A stretch of 64,000 bases of DNA from Isoetes taiwanensis (GCA_021234155.1 JAJEKV010000142.1:308001-372000), one strand, 5' to 3'. Counted from the stretch's first letter, positions 22,151 through 33,183 are shown. Numbers and translations are program-made. The notes: a model not told the origin generated them from the sequence alone.

Positions 22151-22724
22151 CCTTTCAACAGTTTCATGTCTTTTTTGCTTGGATAATGCAGCTGAATAAA
22201 ATGGATCTGGAATATTTGTTACAAGATGATTTTTGTTGGCTGTGCTAGTGAGTTTCTGTAGAGTCCGATATTGATTTAATGTTGGTTTTCTTTCCGAGGC
22301 CGGGATAGCCATCGCTGAACTTGGCTTTTAAACACGAAGGCGATGATCGTGGTACTGAAGTGTAAAATGGAATGTAAACATCATTTGGAATTCTGGAATG
22401 TAATCTCTGGTTTCAATTGTTAAATATTAAAGATATGAAGTTCTTGTATTGTAAATATAAAAGTAATTTTAATTGATTGTTTACTATAGTTTTAGTTTTA
22501 TAAGTGTCCACTCTTGTACCATTGGAACTTAACACAAGAACTTATGATAAAAAATTTGCCAACCTTAGATATGTGGCATAAAATAAAGAACGTTTGTGGA
22601 ATCAAGCACTTAGAAATAATGGTCAAAAACAATACTCGATTCCCAAAAAAAATTCATACCGAAAAAAAATAAAATATGATTATATTGGCTTTAAATTGTG
22701 ATTTGTATTAATTTTTTATTTGAG

Positions 22725-23480
22725 TGTGCCACGTGTCAATGTTTGATTGGTTATTAGATATTAAAAACAATGCATTGTTTTACTTGTGACATTGTTTCTC
22801 CGCGTAAACAACACATTGTTTTACTTGTAATATTGTTTCTACGCGTGTAGTATTGCTTTATCTACATGTCAATTTTTTTTCTAATTATGTGGTTTTTAAA
22901 ATTTTGATTCAAAAACAATGCTAGAAATGAAAGGCCATGTGTGGTTTTTTTTTTTTCCCGCAAAAACAACATTTGAAAACAACTATTTTAAAAAATGATG
23001 CGTCTACTTTCTACTTTCTACATGTCACATTGAGGAAAACAACATTTGAAAACAAATTGTTTTTTTATACAAAACATGTGGATTTCTTGAAAATTATGTA
23101 TATTTTTTTGGGAAAACAATGTCAACTTAAAAAAACTACAAATAGAGAAAAAAAAACACACAAATGGAAAAGAGAAAAACAACTGTCCTTTTTAGTTTTC
23201 CACGTGTACTAATATTCGAACCTACATGTGCTATTTACAAAGACAAACAACGTGGCTACTCCAAAAACAACGGTCAAGAAGGAAAAAAAATACGTTTGAA
23301 AAAAATCACAAAAACTTCGTCAATTTTTTTTCTATCGTGGTTTTTCCGCCAAAAAGACCACCGTGGGATTTTTTGCCAAAACCCTTTGTCTCTTTGTGCA
23401 AATCCGGATAAACGGGCCACGTGGACTTTTGGGGCCATTTTGGTGTTGTTTTTGGCATAAAACAACACTTCCGTACAACT
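22725..23480. repeat. Right subterminal zone of the CACTA element
   Basis: Contains CTACATGTCAA (about 22861), CTACATGTCACATT (about 23018), CTACATGTGC (about 23222) and related CACGTGT sites, echoing the left end. Local duplications: 'CATTGTTTTACTTGT' at about 22774 and 22813, and 'ACAACATTTGAAAACAA' at about 22967 and 23039. The zone is very A/T-rich, with no gene. Confidence 0.6.
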
Positions 23481-23520
23481 AAAAAACCACTGTGGACCAA
23501 AATTCGGGGTCAGTGTGATA

Positions 23521-24605
23521 ATCAGAGGTATATTGCGGTTCTAAAAGCCGTGGTTCATTGGAAGATTGCCAGGAATGATGAAATGGATATCCAATGGTAT
23601 GTGAAGGGGCTGAAACGAGCTATTGCTCATAAGGTGAAGGCTAAACAGCCTACAACATTGTTAGAGGCACAAAAAGTATGCACTCAAGGTTTGAAGATAA
23701 TTTGGGATACATTCATGAAGTTCTTTGCTCGAGCATAAAAGCGAGAGGATATTGCAGCCAAGATTTCTAAGCTTACAATTGGTGAGAAGCCAAGGGGGGT
23801 GCAGTTTATTACTTGTGAGTATTGTGGGTCTATTGGACATTCTGATACTACATGTAGATTGCTGAAATTATGCTCAAGGTGCCAAATCAAGGGCCATAAT
23901 GATCAAGAATGTAGGGAGAAGAGATTCTTTGAGAGGGCCAATCTGGTATTTGTTGTTATGCAACAAGCACCACCTATTCCTATTCAACCAATGCAAGCAG
24001 CACCTATCATGCCACAAGTGCCCATGATACCACAAGCTCCAATTGCCCAACAAGTTCCAATGGGTTCCACACCAATGGTGCAGCCAAAACAGGGATGGTA
24101 TCCAAGTAAGGCTCATTTATATTGCAAGTTATGTGATAAATTTAAGCATGATGAGACTACTTGTTGGAAAATCCATGGGAAACCAGAATGGGCAACCAAC
24201 AAGTATCCACCAAAGCAGCAAGTGTTTGACTCCGTACCTCATCCTAATAATGATGTTCGCATTCAAGATGCAAAGTACATTGATAATCCTCAAGTTAAGG
24301 CTCTTATTGAGGAGCTTAAGAAGCAAGAGAAGGCAAAATCAGTAGTAAATTGTGGATTTGTTGAGGTAGACAGTGACCCATTTCAGCAAGAAGAAGAGAT
24401 TGGAGAAGTAAATGCGATTACAAGATCACAAAAGGTGGTTCAAGAACCAAGAGTAGTGCCAATTGTGGAGAAGACTAAGACCTCTTTTCTAAAGGCTTTG
24501 AAGGAACAAGCTTTGAAGGTATCAGCACCTAAGAAGGTGCAATTCAATGTGTTGCCCACAGAACAGTTTCAGTCTATAGAAGAAAATCAGCCCATAGTAA
24601 TGCCT
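23521..24605 (+). pseudogene. gag: gag, 3' half with two zinc knuckles (Ty3/gypsy)
   Basis: Continues the gag frame after the CACTA element: 'NQRYIAVLKAVVHWKIARND', 'KGLKRAIAHKVKAKQPTTLL'. A TAA near 23738 interrupts it, then a CCHC-like pair 'CEYCGSIGHSDTTC' and 'CSRCQIKGHNDQEC' binds RNA. A Pro/Met/Gln-rich linker and a third knuckle-like 'CKLCDKFKHDETTC' follow. Coding ends where the second insertion begins at about 24606. Confidence 0.85.
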
Positions 24606-25002
24606 CCTATAACACAAACCATTACATTATATGCCTTAAAGTTAAATCCCCCCTTAAACCCCCTTTTGTTTGGGTGCATATTCACACGGGGGGTGACGTA
24701 GGGCAGCGAGAGCCCATTTAATTATGTTTTGCATGTACAAAATCAACACCATATAGTATATTGGCTGAAATCTTATAGTATTTTGTAAATCTTGTTATAC
24801 AGTATCATAATTTCTATACATCCATACCCCACAAATGAGGAATTTTGTGTACGGTGTAGATTAAGGAATAAGGGGTGAATATGCCTATCCAACAGCTCTC
24901 GTTGCCCGGAGTCACCCCCCGTGTGAATATGCACCCAAACAAAAGGGGGTTTAAGGGGGGATTTAACTTTAAGGCATATAATGTAATGGTTTGTGTTATA
25001 GG
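24606..25002. repeat. Fold-back element: 108-bp inverted repeat, 104/108 identical
   Basis: The left arm 24606-24713 and right arm 24895-25002 are reverse complements except for four bases at the inner end. The outer ends read CCTATAACACAAACC. The 181-bp spacer has no gene. TTAA follows the right arm directly, but the left flank lacks it, so no target duplication is shown. It could be a MITE or the left part of a larger insertion. A GC-rich hairpin with flanking T and A runs lies at 25010-25036. Confidence 0.85.
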
Positions 25003-26985
25003 TTAAAAAATTTTTTGCCCCTTCGGGGCCAAAAACAAACACCATTACATCACACTTGAATGAGTTGATGTTATGTTGTGTTCGGACCCTAACAAACAAA
25101 CATACAATATATTGTTAATGTTTTAGAACATAGGAGCAATAAAATAAGAGAGTGCTGATTAAACATAGTAGAAAACATTTGTAATGATGTTGTACTCATG
25201 TTTAAAACATTTTACTCATATTACTCGTATGTTTATATTTAATAACTAAAAATAGCAAATGAAATTGAACATATTGATTGCAAGAGCAACAACAATCGGG
25301 CCACTAAAAGAGCGTGGTGTGCAATGTCAAATGTTCAATCACGGAACTGAAAATCTTGGATATGAACAAACCATAACTAATGTTCAATGTTCAATCACGG
25401 AATCTTGGAAATGACATGGTTAAATCCTTTTGCGACCTTTCTGCTTGGTGTGGATCATGCTTACTCCCAAGTCCGTGTTTGAATATCATTTGACAAGCGG
25501 GAAGAGTACTGACCCATGAGGATGAAAGGGGATGTTGAAATAATGGACCAAATGCTCCAAACCGTGCAAAGACACTAATATAAATTCCATATGGGCCATA
25601 GATAGTTGGGTATTCTAATTTCATAATAAGTTCAAATTCTCCTTAAAAGTATCCAATGGGATCTTTTAATATCAAGTATGTTACCAACGAGCTTGGCTTC
25701 ATCTTTCACACTTTATTCGTTTATAAAATAGACACTTAGATACATCTCAAACATTTCGGTACTATCTGATGCGCTTTCGATGATGCAACAACCTGTGAAA
25801 GCAGCAAATCCATGTCAACATATGCTGCTTTTAAGTTTTCAAGATAGAATGCTTGAAAGGCAAGAATATTCAGACAAAAATGAACCTTAAATACTCAAAA
25901 TGGTCATGAAAACCAAAGACTTCAAATATTCCATTGACTACTGAGGCTTTATGCGGCCGAGGTAGACAAATCATTAGCGGTATAATCAGCAGGAAGCTGA
26001 TGAATGCTTTCTAATTTCCTCTTTGGGGACACCTGCACGATGGACATCTCGGTAAAAGGAAACAAGTAGGAGTATCTATAATTTTGATGAAGAAAGCAAT
26101 CCATACCTTGATTGGTAAAGAAACATTTTCTTTCCCAAGATGGCGTTTTAGGAAAGAATACTGCTTGTATAGAGAACCTGTTGCAAAGCCATAGTTCGGC
26201 AGAACCCATCTGAGACCAATTAGGTTTTGCAACGTATTTCATATACAACCATATGCGACCAGAAACTAGCAGTAAGAAAACAGTAGACGAAAGAAAGAAC
26301 TCACGAAAAGAAAGGAAGAACTCACGAATGGAGGGGGCAGCCTGGATGTCGTCCTTGCAGGGAACTCGGCAGTGCAGTTTCGAGAAGGTATGAATCTAAG
26401 ACATTCATACAGATGCAAAAGTTGTATATGGATAAATAAAACAAAAGTAAGTGAAACACTAGACGGGAAAAGAAAGGAAGAACTCACGAATGGAGGGGGC
26501 AGTCTGGATGTCGTCCTTGCAGGGAACTCCCTCGAGTCTTAGCTGGTGAAATCACGGGTCTTTTAGCTGTTTCCGAACTTGCCTCCATTCTTAAAAACGG
26601 CTTATAAAAACTACCGAAACATCTTCCAATCAATCAAGAAACAAGACTAAAAAAACTCTTGCATGTTTTGCTCACAATGTCGGCACGATGCAGCCTTCCT
26701 GACTACAGTGGGTGCAGCCATCTACCACGCTCCAGCAATCTGCCATAGCCACTAGTTTCGGAAAGGGGGCTTTCTCTTCTCGCCCTGGTGGCCAACAAAA
26801 ACCCTAAATAAAAGGGTTCTATAGATAAATTTAATCACGGCCATACAATTTTACCTCTCATCGAAAATCAACGGCCAAAAAATGGCGCACTCTAGAAATA
26901 CTATTTAGTACACCTGGTTGAATACGGCAACAAAATCATAGAAAAACCTTAGTAAATATCGTACAAAAACACAAAAGAAACCCCC
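25003..26985. mobile_element. Remainder of the second insertion in the gypsy gag-pro region
   Basis: Gypsy coding stops near 24606 and resumes near 26985, so about 2.4 kb is foreign. Terminal repeats of the whole block are not resolved. On the minus strand, exon-like pieces occur: one at 26248-25949 ending 'LPADYTANDLSTSAA' and stop, with a possible acceptor before 'VSPKRKLESIHQ', and a duplicated piece (about 26298-26364 and 26470-26533) ending in a GTGAGTTC donor. This looks like captured host gene sequence; the gene is not identified. Confidence 0.5.
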
Positions 26986-27490
26986 TGTTATTATGCTACA
27001 TATTCAAAATGAAGATGATGTGATCAGCCAAGTTTTGGCCACTAAAGTTACACTTACTCTTGAGCAATTGATGCATTATTCTCCAAATTTGTTACAAAAG
27101 TTAGGGGGAAGAACAAAATCAGAAATTTCAGTCCAACAAATCATATCAAATGATACCGACAAGAGAAGAATGGAGCCACCAGCCCGGCAATCCAAGGATC
27201 CTGGGCCATTTCTTTGTGATGTGAGTATTAATGGTTATCTAATCAAAGAAGCCAACATAGATACCGGCAGCGGAGTGAATGTCATGCCTTACCACATAAT
27301 GCTTCAAGTTGGATTGAAAATGATAGAACCGACAACTATGATGCTCAAAGCATTCAATGAAATGAAGGTGCAGCCTATGGGGGTCATAAGAAATGTCTTA
27401 TGCAAGGTTTATGAGGTGGAAGCAATCTTGGATTTCATGGTTTTGAAATTTCGAGAGTGTGCATCTTTGAAACTTATACTTTGTTGCTGA
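26985..27490 (+). pseudogene. pro: Aspartic protease region of the gypsy polyprotein
   Basis: The frame includes 'GPFLCDVSINGYLIKEANID' followed by TGSGVNVMP, the retropepsin active-site loop (D-T-G-S). Asp is present; the residue after Ser is Gly, not the more usual Ser or Ala. 'MKVQPMGVIRNVL' is the expected downstream strand. Retropepsins cleave the polyprotein. The frame shifts at about 27460 into the next region. Confidence 0.8.
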
Positions 27491-29277
27491 GCCGTACATG
27501 GTTAGATGCCGTACAAGCTGAAACTTCATGGAGGAAGCGTGAAATGAACATCTTTCAAGGGGAACACAAGGTTACTATAGATCATCCTCTGAAATCAGCA
27601 AAATGTACCTTTCTTTGCAATCCTTCTTTGAGCAGCCCGCAGTTAGAAATCAGCAAAGAGAATGCTATGGTGTCAGGGCAGCAAGGTCTTAGTTGTTTTC
27701 ATGTCTTGGAAGTGGGTGACAGGGAAGATAAGACTTTGTACAAGTGGTTAAAAGGTACCCAAATTTCAGAAATATGTCATTTACAGCAGCAAGTTGCAGA
27801 TAAGTATATCCAAAGACTTGAAAGTATTGGTGAAGGTGAGTTACAAGAGACTCTTGTAAACATGAAGGAGGAGTCCATTCAAAGACCCATTGATGACACT
27901 TTATTTCAGCAAGGTATTGATCTAGATCAAGTAGAGATGTTGATTTTGACATCAAGCATGGATGGGTTAAACAGAAATCAGCCCACTATACAAGTACAAG
28001 AAGCTTGGTGGCATGCGCACATTCTAGAGGATGAGGTAAATCAGATCAGTCCATACTCACCACAGTCATTACAGTCACCACATGCACCAAATTCATCACA
28101 ATCATCACATCCACCACATCCATTACAGTCACCACAGTCATCACACACACCACATTCATCACTGTCACCACATTCACCACAATCACCACATTCGTCACCA
28201 CACTCACCACCTTCATTACAGTCACCACATTCAGTCAAGAACATTAATATTTCTCAAGGAAATCAAGAAGAATTGGTTACTATTGGAGGCGATCTTACTC
28301 AAGAGGAGGAACGTGATTTGATATCTTTGTTAAGAGAATTCAGGGATGTTTTGGCAAGAAATTACAAAGAATTGAAAGGCATTCCACCAGAGATTGTGGT
28401 TCATACCATTGATTTGAAACAGGGATCAAAACCAGTCCAACAAGCTCAAAGGAGAATGAGTCCAGCAATAGAGGAGCAAGTAAAGGTTGAAGTCATGAAG
28501 CTTTTGGAGGCAGGATTTATTGTACCAGCAATAGAGGAGCAAGTAAAGGTTGAAGTCATGAAGCTTTTGGAGGCAGGATTTATTGTACCAGTGCCAAATT
28601 CAGATTGGATCAGTTCTATTGTACCAGTGAGAAAGCCAAATAATTCAATCCGAGTATGCATTGATTACTGGGGATCTCAACAAAGCTACCAAAGAGATCA
28701 TTTTCCTACACCATTCATAGACACCTTGTTGGATATTGTTGCAGGAAATCAGGCCTATTCTTTCTTGGATGGGTACTCAGGATATAATCAGATCCAAATC
28801 TATCCACCACATCAAGCAATGACGGCTTTTCGAACACCTTTTGGCATCTATGCTTACAAGGTATTACCTTTTGGCCTCACAAATGCCCCAGCCACATTTC
28901 AGAGAGCTATGACATATGCTTTTCATGATATTTTAGACTTTTTGAGAGTCTTTATAGATGACTTGACAGTGTTTTGAATCCAAGAAGGGATCACTTGGAT
29001 CATCTTAGAAAAGTTCTTGAAAGATGCCGCTGTATGGTATAAGTTTGAATCACCGCTAAGTGTATTTTCTTCACTAGAGGAGGAAAACTATTGGGCAATT
29101 ATGTTTCTGAAAAGGGATTACAAGTGGATCATGGTAAGATTGCAGCCTTGGAGAAGGTCAAACCACCTACAAATGTATCCCAAGTGAGAAGCTTATATGG
29201 CCAACTTCGGTTTAGTAGGAGGTATTTGCATAATTTTGCTAAAGTAACTTGACCACTTGTAGATTGTATGAAGCCGG
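27457..29277 (+). pseudogene. Reverse transcriptase of the gypsy element, frameshifted
   Basis: The frame 27457-28977 covers the linker and RT fingers and palm: 'LEAGFIVPVPNSDWISSIVP', 'KPNNSIRVCIDY', 'YSFLDGYSGYNQI', 'TAFRTPFGIYAYKVLPFGL' and the catalytic 'VFIDDLTVF'. A Ser/Pro/His linker made of TCA-CCA-CA[T/G] codons spans about 28045-28235. A 63-bp in-frame tandem duplication (28462-28524 and 28525-28587, PAIEEQVKVEVMKLLEAGFI) disturbs the fingers. In 'DYWGSQQS' the usual Asp-Tyr-Arg-x-Leu-Asn is lost. A stop at 28977 is followed by thumb remnants 'GNYVSEKGLQVDHGKIAALE' and 'QVRSLYGQLRFSRRYLHNFA' in another frame. Confidence 0.88.
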
Positions 29278-30363
29278 TTGCAGCATTTTAGATGGAAGGA
29301 AGATGCTCAAGAAGCATTTGAATGGTGCCTTGCACAAGTTAAAAAGAGAACTTTGCTGATTCCTCCAAGAATGAGTGAGCCATTTCATTTATTCTTTACA
29401 GTTTGGGAGCAAGCTTTGGCTGTCACACTATGTCAGAAAAATCAGCAAAAGCATTATGATGTGAATTACTATGCTAGCAGGGTGTTAACTCCACAAGAGC
29501 AGAAATGGACTCATGTGGAGCATCTTGGGTTAGCATTGAAGTGGGCCTTGAACAAATTTAGACATTATCTTCTTCCTTCACAATGGAATTCAGCAAATGT
29601 ACAGTATGTTTACATTCATATGGATGTGAACCCGTTGCCATGCATTTACAACAAGACTGTCCAAGATCCTAAGTTTACAAGATGGGCTCTTATCATACAA
29701 GAATTTGAGTTGAAGTATGTTAAGATGGCTCAAGGAGCTCATAATCCAAGTGCCTATTTGAGTAGTGGTGCTGAAATAGAAGAGGAAACAGACCAGCCAG
29801 TAGCAGTTTCGGATAATGGTGTATTACAAGGGTTCATTGAGACCGTGGATCTTTGGTATGCCAACATATACAGGTATTTGCAAGATCAGACTTATCCTTC
29901 ATCATTTTCAAAGCAACAAAAGCATGCTCTTAGAGTACAAGCAGCTGATTATGTGGTGCATGAAGCTATTCTTTATAAGAGGACTATGGAAGGTCTCTTA
30001 TTAAGATGTGTTGCTGGTCAGCAAACTCAGGATTTGTTGCAGCAAGCACATGATTGTCAGGGGCATTTTGCAGCCAGAACCACAGCTAGGAAGATCCTTC
30101 ATTGGGGATATTATTGGCCAACTCTTTACAAGGATACGAGAGACTTTGTTAGCAAATGTGAGAAGTGTCAAAAGCACAAGCAGTTAACAGGCCACAATAA
30201 TATGCCATTCCATCCTATTTTGAGTGTTGGTCCATTTCATATGTGGGGATTGGATTACATTGGGCCTATCAATCCTCCATCTTCCAAAGGCCATAAGTAT
30301 ATCTTGGCAGCCACATGTATGTTTACGAAGTGGGTAGAAGCAATTCCAAACAAAGCATGCTGA
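29278..30363 (+). pseudogene. RNase H and integrase N-terminal half of the gypsy element
   Basis: RNase H features: 'FRWKEDAQEAFEWCLAQVKK', 'NYYASRVLTPQEQKWTHVEH' and 'ALKWALNKFRHYLLPS'. The His2-Cys2 zinc module follows as 'HDCQGHFAARTTARKIL' and 'CEKCQKH', then the integrase core start 'GLDYIGPINPPSSKGHKYIL' with the first catalytic Asp, and 'TKWVEAIPNKA'. A TGA at 30361 ends the frame. Confidence 0.88.
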
Positions 30364-30435
30364 GTAAAAATACCACAAGTAAAGCTTTCTTTATCATAAT
30401 TTGATTTCTCGGTTTGGTGTTCCAACCATTCTTTT

Positions 30436-31131
30436 TTGTCCGATCGGGGAACTCATTTCATGGGGAAAGTAGTAGCTCGGGTTAACGAGAAAAGATTGGT
30501 GTTCAACATGTGCAAGCTTACGCTTATTATCCAGGGAGGCAACGGGCAAGCTGAGTCTACTGACAAAATTCTGAAAGCTATCTTGGCTAAAACAGTGAAA
30601 GATAATCAAAGAAATTGGCATGAAGCTTTGACAGGTGCCTTATGGAGTTTCAGGTGTACTTACAAGTTGGCTACAGGATTTACACCATTTGAATTAGTTT
30701 ATGGAGTGCAGGCTGTGATGCCTATTCATTTGGACATTCCGTTGTGTTCATTTGTGGAGCTACCTTATTATGAGAATTTAGGAGAAGTTCCAACTCCAAA
30801 TCAAGTGCATAATAGGATGGATGATTTGTTGCAATTGCAAGAGATGAGACAAGAAGCAGCAGACTTCAATATGAGGCATAAACAGAAAGTAAAGCTTATC
30901 AAAGATAAGTTACAGGTTGTCAATCCATTTGAGGAAGGCCAATTGGTGTTGTGCAGGACCACTAAGCAGCATCTATCCAAATTTCAAAGCCCATGGGAAG
31001 GCCCATTTCTGATTGATAAAGAGGTACCAGGTGGGGCTTTCTACTTGATGACTCCAGAAGGGGAATTGTTGCCTAATCCCAGAAATGGCAAGGATCTCAG
31101 GCCTTATTTTGAAAGAGAAGTACTTTTCTAA
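30436..31131 (+). pseudogene. Integrase C-terminal half of the gypsy element
   Basis: 'SDRGTHFMGKVV' supplies the second catalytic Asp and 'GGNGQAESTDKILKAIL' the Glu. 'LWSFRCTYKLATGFTPFELV' and 'YGVQAVMP' complete the core. The C-terminus has 'PFEEGQLVLCRTTKQHLSKF' and 'SPWEGPFLI' (GPY/F-like), then 'NGKDLRPYF', a tail typical of Athila/Tat-like rather than chromodomain gypsy elements. Stops at 31131. Confidence 0.88.
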
Positions 31132-31530
31132 AGGATTGATTTGGTATAGCTCAATTCTGAGAGAATTTGTGGAGAACTTTTGGGTTACAGCAGGTCGTTT
31201 TTCTGTAAAAACAGATGGTGACAGTTCCATAATACACAATCTATCCTACATCAAAAGATGTGTTTCGGCGATACGAATCCAACGAGCTATGGTGCAGGTC
31301 AAACGGAGGTCTGGAACTCAAGATATCAGTTTGCCCACGATTCTGAGAGGCTCTGTTTTGCGTCCTTTGTCATTTTGGACCAGTTTGTTTGTATCATTTG
31401 AGGAGGGTATTTTCTTTCTAAACATACATGTAAATGTGTCATTTAGGGACATGTCCCAAGGACCATATTAGTATGTTTTGTTGTGGGTTCTCCGCCACGG
31501 AGTGGCACATTTTCCCACTGTGGTCGCCAC

Positions 31531-31809
31531 TGTTGGGGTGGTCACCACTCACCACACTCATCACCACACTCGTCACCACTCACCACACTTGTCACCACTC
31601 ACCACACTCGTCACCACTCACCACTCACCACACTTGTCACCACTCACCACACTCATCATATACCGTATATAGAGTGATATACGCGCATGCACGCGTGCAG
31701 GATATTTGCACGTATGCATTGTGAAGCCATTATGAGCAGTATTATCTGAGCAGAGAGGGAAGAAGAGAGAGACGGTGTATTGGGAGAGAGATTATTTTGC
31801 TTGATCTAG
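31531..31809 (+). repeat. 3' LTR of the gypsy element, truncated
   Basis: Matches 9495-9773 without gaps and with three mismatches. Identity ends at TTGATCTAG (31809); the remaining 109 bp of the LTR is absent and unrelated sequence with a B3 exon fragment follows. Confidence 0.9.
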
Positions 31810-31887
31810 TTCTGGATCAACCAGGAGCTAATCTGAGCTCAAAACTACCATATTATAGTTATATCAAAAGATAGAATTTAAGTTGCT

Positions 31888-32121
31888 TCAATACCAAATA
31901 TCGACTCCAAACAGCCTGAAAACTTTCTGCAAAGGGCTGTTGCATCCTGCATCAACACTGTAATTTCCAGCACCAGCAGAAGGATCCCTTCGCCAGCTGA
32001 TGTAAATTTTTTTACCTTGGATATCTCTCTCAAACGAAACCACATCATTCACCTGCAAATTCTTTGCCTTGACAAATCTGCTCCAGCCTTTTGGATGATT
32101 AGGTGTCCTTAGCCGCGACAA
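31888..32121 (-). pseudogene. B3 DNA-binding domain fragment (RAV/NGATHA-like)
   Basis: The minus-strand frame reads 'KGWSRFVKAKNLQVNDVVSF', 'YISWRRDP' and ends 'VFRLFGVDIWY' plus stop. Trp-Ser-Arg-Phe-Val-Lys and the final Leu-Phe-Gly-Val are hallmarks of the C-terminal half of RAV/NGA-type B3 domains, plant transcription factors that bind DNA in the major groove. The N-terminal half of the domain is missing upstream of about 32105, so it is a fragment. It starts about 80 bp from the broken LTR. RAV/NGA subfamily rests on the motif alone. Confidence 0.65.
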
Positions 32122-32378
32122 GATATATTAATGATTCACAGCCGAAGGAGATAATTACGGAGGGACCGAAGGTCACAGGACCACGTCGGGTTCGAAAAAG
32201 GGGAGAAAAATAGTCGATCTTGGCTGTCAGGACAAATGTAGCGCGAGTGGGAAGATACTGAGCGCCATCGCCCAGGAGAGCGAACAACCCCTGAGGGGAT
32301 AGACGCAGCTGCAGCAGCTGTGGCACCACCACGATGACCTGCATGGGTGCCAAAAATATGGGGATCCAATCCAATGAG

Positions 32379-33183
32379 TGTTATGTACAAATGTTGGGCC
32401 TAGGTCGCATAGAACCATTAAACCTAGGAGTTAAAGGTTTAAGGGACACGTGGCATCAATGGATAATAAAAATGCCAAATGTTCATAGACAACTAGTTAA
32501 GTAGTTGTGAAGAGAAAGCACACTGGGTTAAGTGTTAGCAGCACAACCAGTTAAGTGGGTGTTGCAAAGGAAGTACACTTAGTTCACTGCTAGTAGAACT
32601 AGAATGAAGTGACAGTGCCACTAGAGTTAGGACCTATATAAGAGATCAAGGATCTCTATGAAAGGGGAATAAGCAAGAGATCAAGGAAGAGAGGATGAGG
32701 CTATGTGGATCACGCTAGGATCCAAGAACATGCAAATAAGGGATTACTATGTTTAAGGTTGAATTCCATCCATATGACGTAGGTACTAGCATAAGACCAA
32801 TCCAATAGCGAGATCTTGGATCATAAGCCATCAAGAGGTTCTTAGGTTATTCGGCTTATGGGTGCTAGTTAGGCTTCGGGATTGAATCGAGGATTCATCC
32901 ATCTTGCTTACCAACCTACAGTAGTAGGGTTGCTGAACCTGGAAGGTTCATTACTGTGCATCGTGGGGAGTCGAGGACTTAATGTGTGTGGGCGGTAGAT
33001 GCATAGACCCCAATAGGGGTGTTGAGTTATTACGTGTAAGTGCTTGAGGGATCTCGGGTAGCTTACAACTTAGCCTGGATCAAGCAAAAGCTTATGTGTC
33101 ATACCGTGGGGGATCTGGGATCCGTGGTGAGGGCGATAGGTGTGAGTTTTTAGTTTAAGGTGGCAGTATTTTTGTGTGCGACA
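32379..33183 (+). repeat. Solo or 5' LTR of a second LTR retrotransposon
   Basis: Runs from TGTTATG to GCGACA and is followed after three bases by TGGTATCAGAGC. A promoter-like 'CCTATATAAGAG' lies at about 32633. No coding part of the element is recognised downstream, and no second LTR is visible in the window, so the left border is tentative. Confidence 0.55.

Larger units (their letters stand above)
10662..23517. mobile_element. CACTA-type DNA transposon, 12,856 bp, carrying satellite arrays
   Basis: Both ends read CACACTSACCCCGRWTTTTG and continue GTCCAC, 23 of 26 matching. They are flanked by the 3-bp direct repeat ATA (10659-10661 and 23518-23520), as expected for CACTA elements. Removing the element with one ATA puts the two gag halves in the same frame, which independently fixes both borders. 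Each end has a subterminal zone rich in CTACATGT/CACATGT, the kind of clustered motif that CACTA transposases bind. No TNPD-like transposase is seen. The interior is mostly tandem arrays: a 19-20-bp minisatellite, ~825-bp A monomers, ~315-bp C units, ~790-bp B monomers, and a captured exon-like piece near 21.4-22.0 kb. Confidence 0.85.
9495..31809 (+). mobile_element. Ty3/gypsy LTR retrotransposon, split by two nested insertions
   Basis: Two matching LTR segments enclose gag, protease, reverse transcriptase, RNase H and integrase in that order, which defines Ty3/gypsy. Removing the CACTA insertion (12.86 kb) and the second insertion (about 2.4 kb) leaves about 7 kb, a usual size. No chromodomain follows the integrase, placing it outside the chromoviruses. 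All parts are broken by stops or frameshifts, so it cannot act alone. The 3' LTR stops matching at 31809, about 109 bp short of the 5' LTR end, where foreign DNA begins. Confidence 0.88.

Noticed and set aside
10667-23512. TCA as the 3-bp target duplication with ends CCCCGG (PIF/Harbinger-like)
   Set aside because: Inverted similarity continues outward through CACACT, and only the ATA duplication puts the two gag halves in phase.
24606-25002. piggyBac-type element (CCTATAAC with TTAA)
   Set aside because: TTAA is present only on the right side, and no transposase is present.
28041-28321. Cys/Asp/Gly-rich and His-rich frames over the TCACCA repeat
   Set aside because: Shadow frames of the Ser/Pro/His linker in the gypsy polyprotein.
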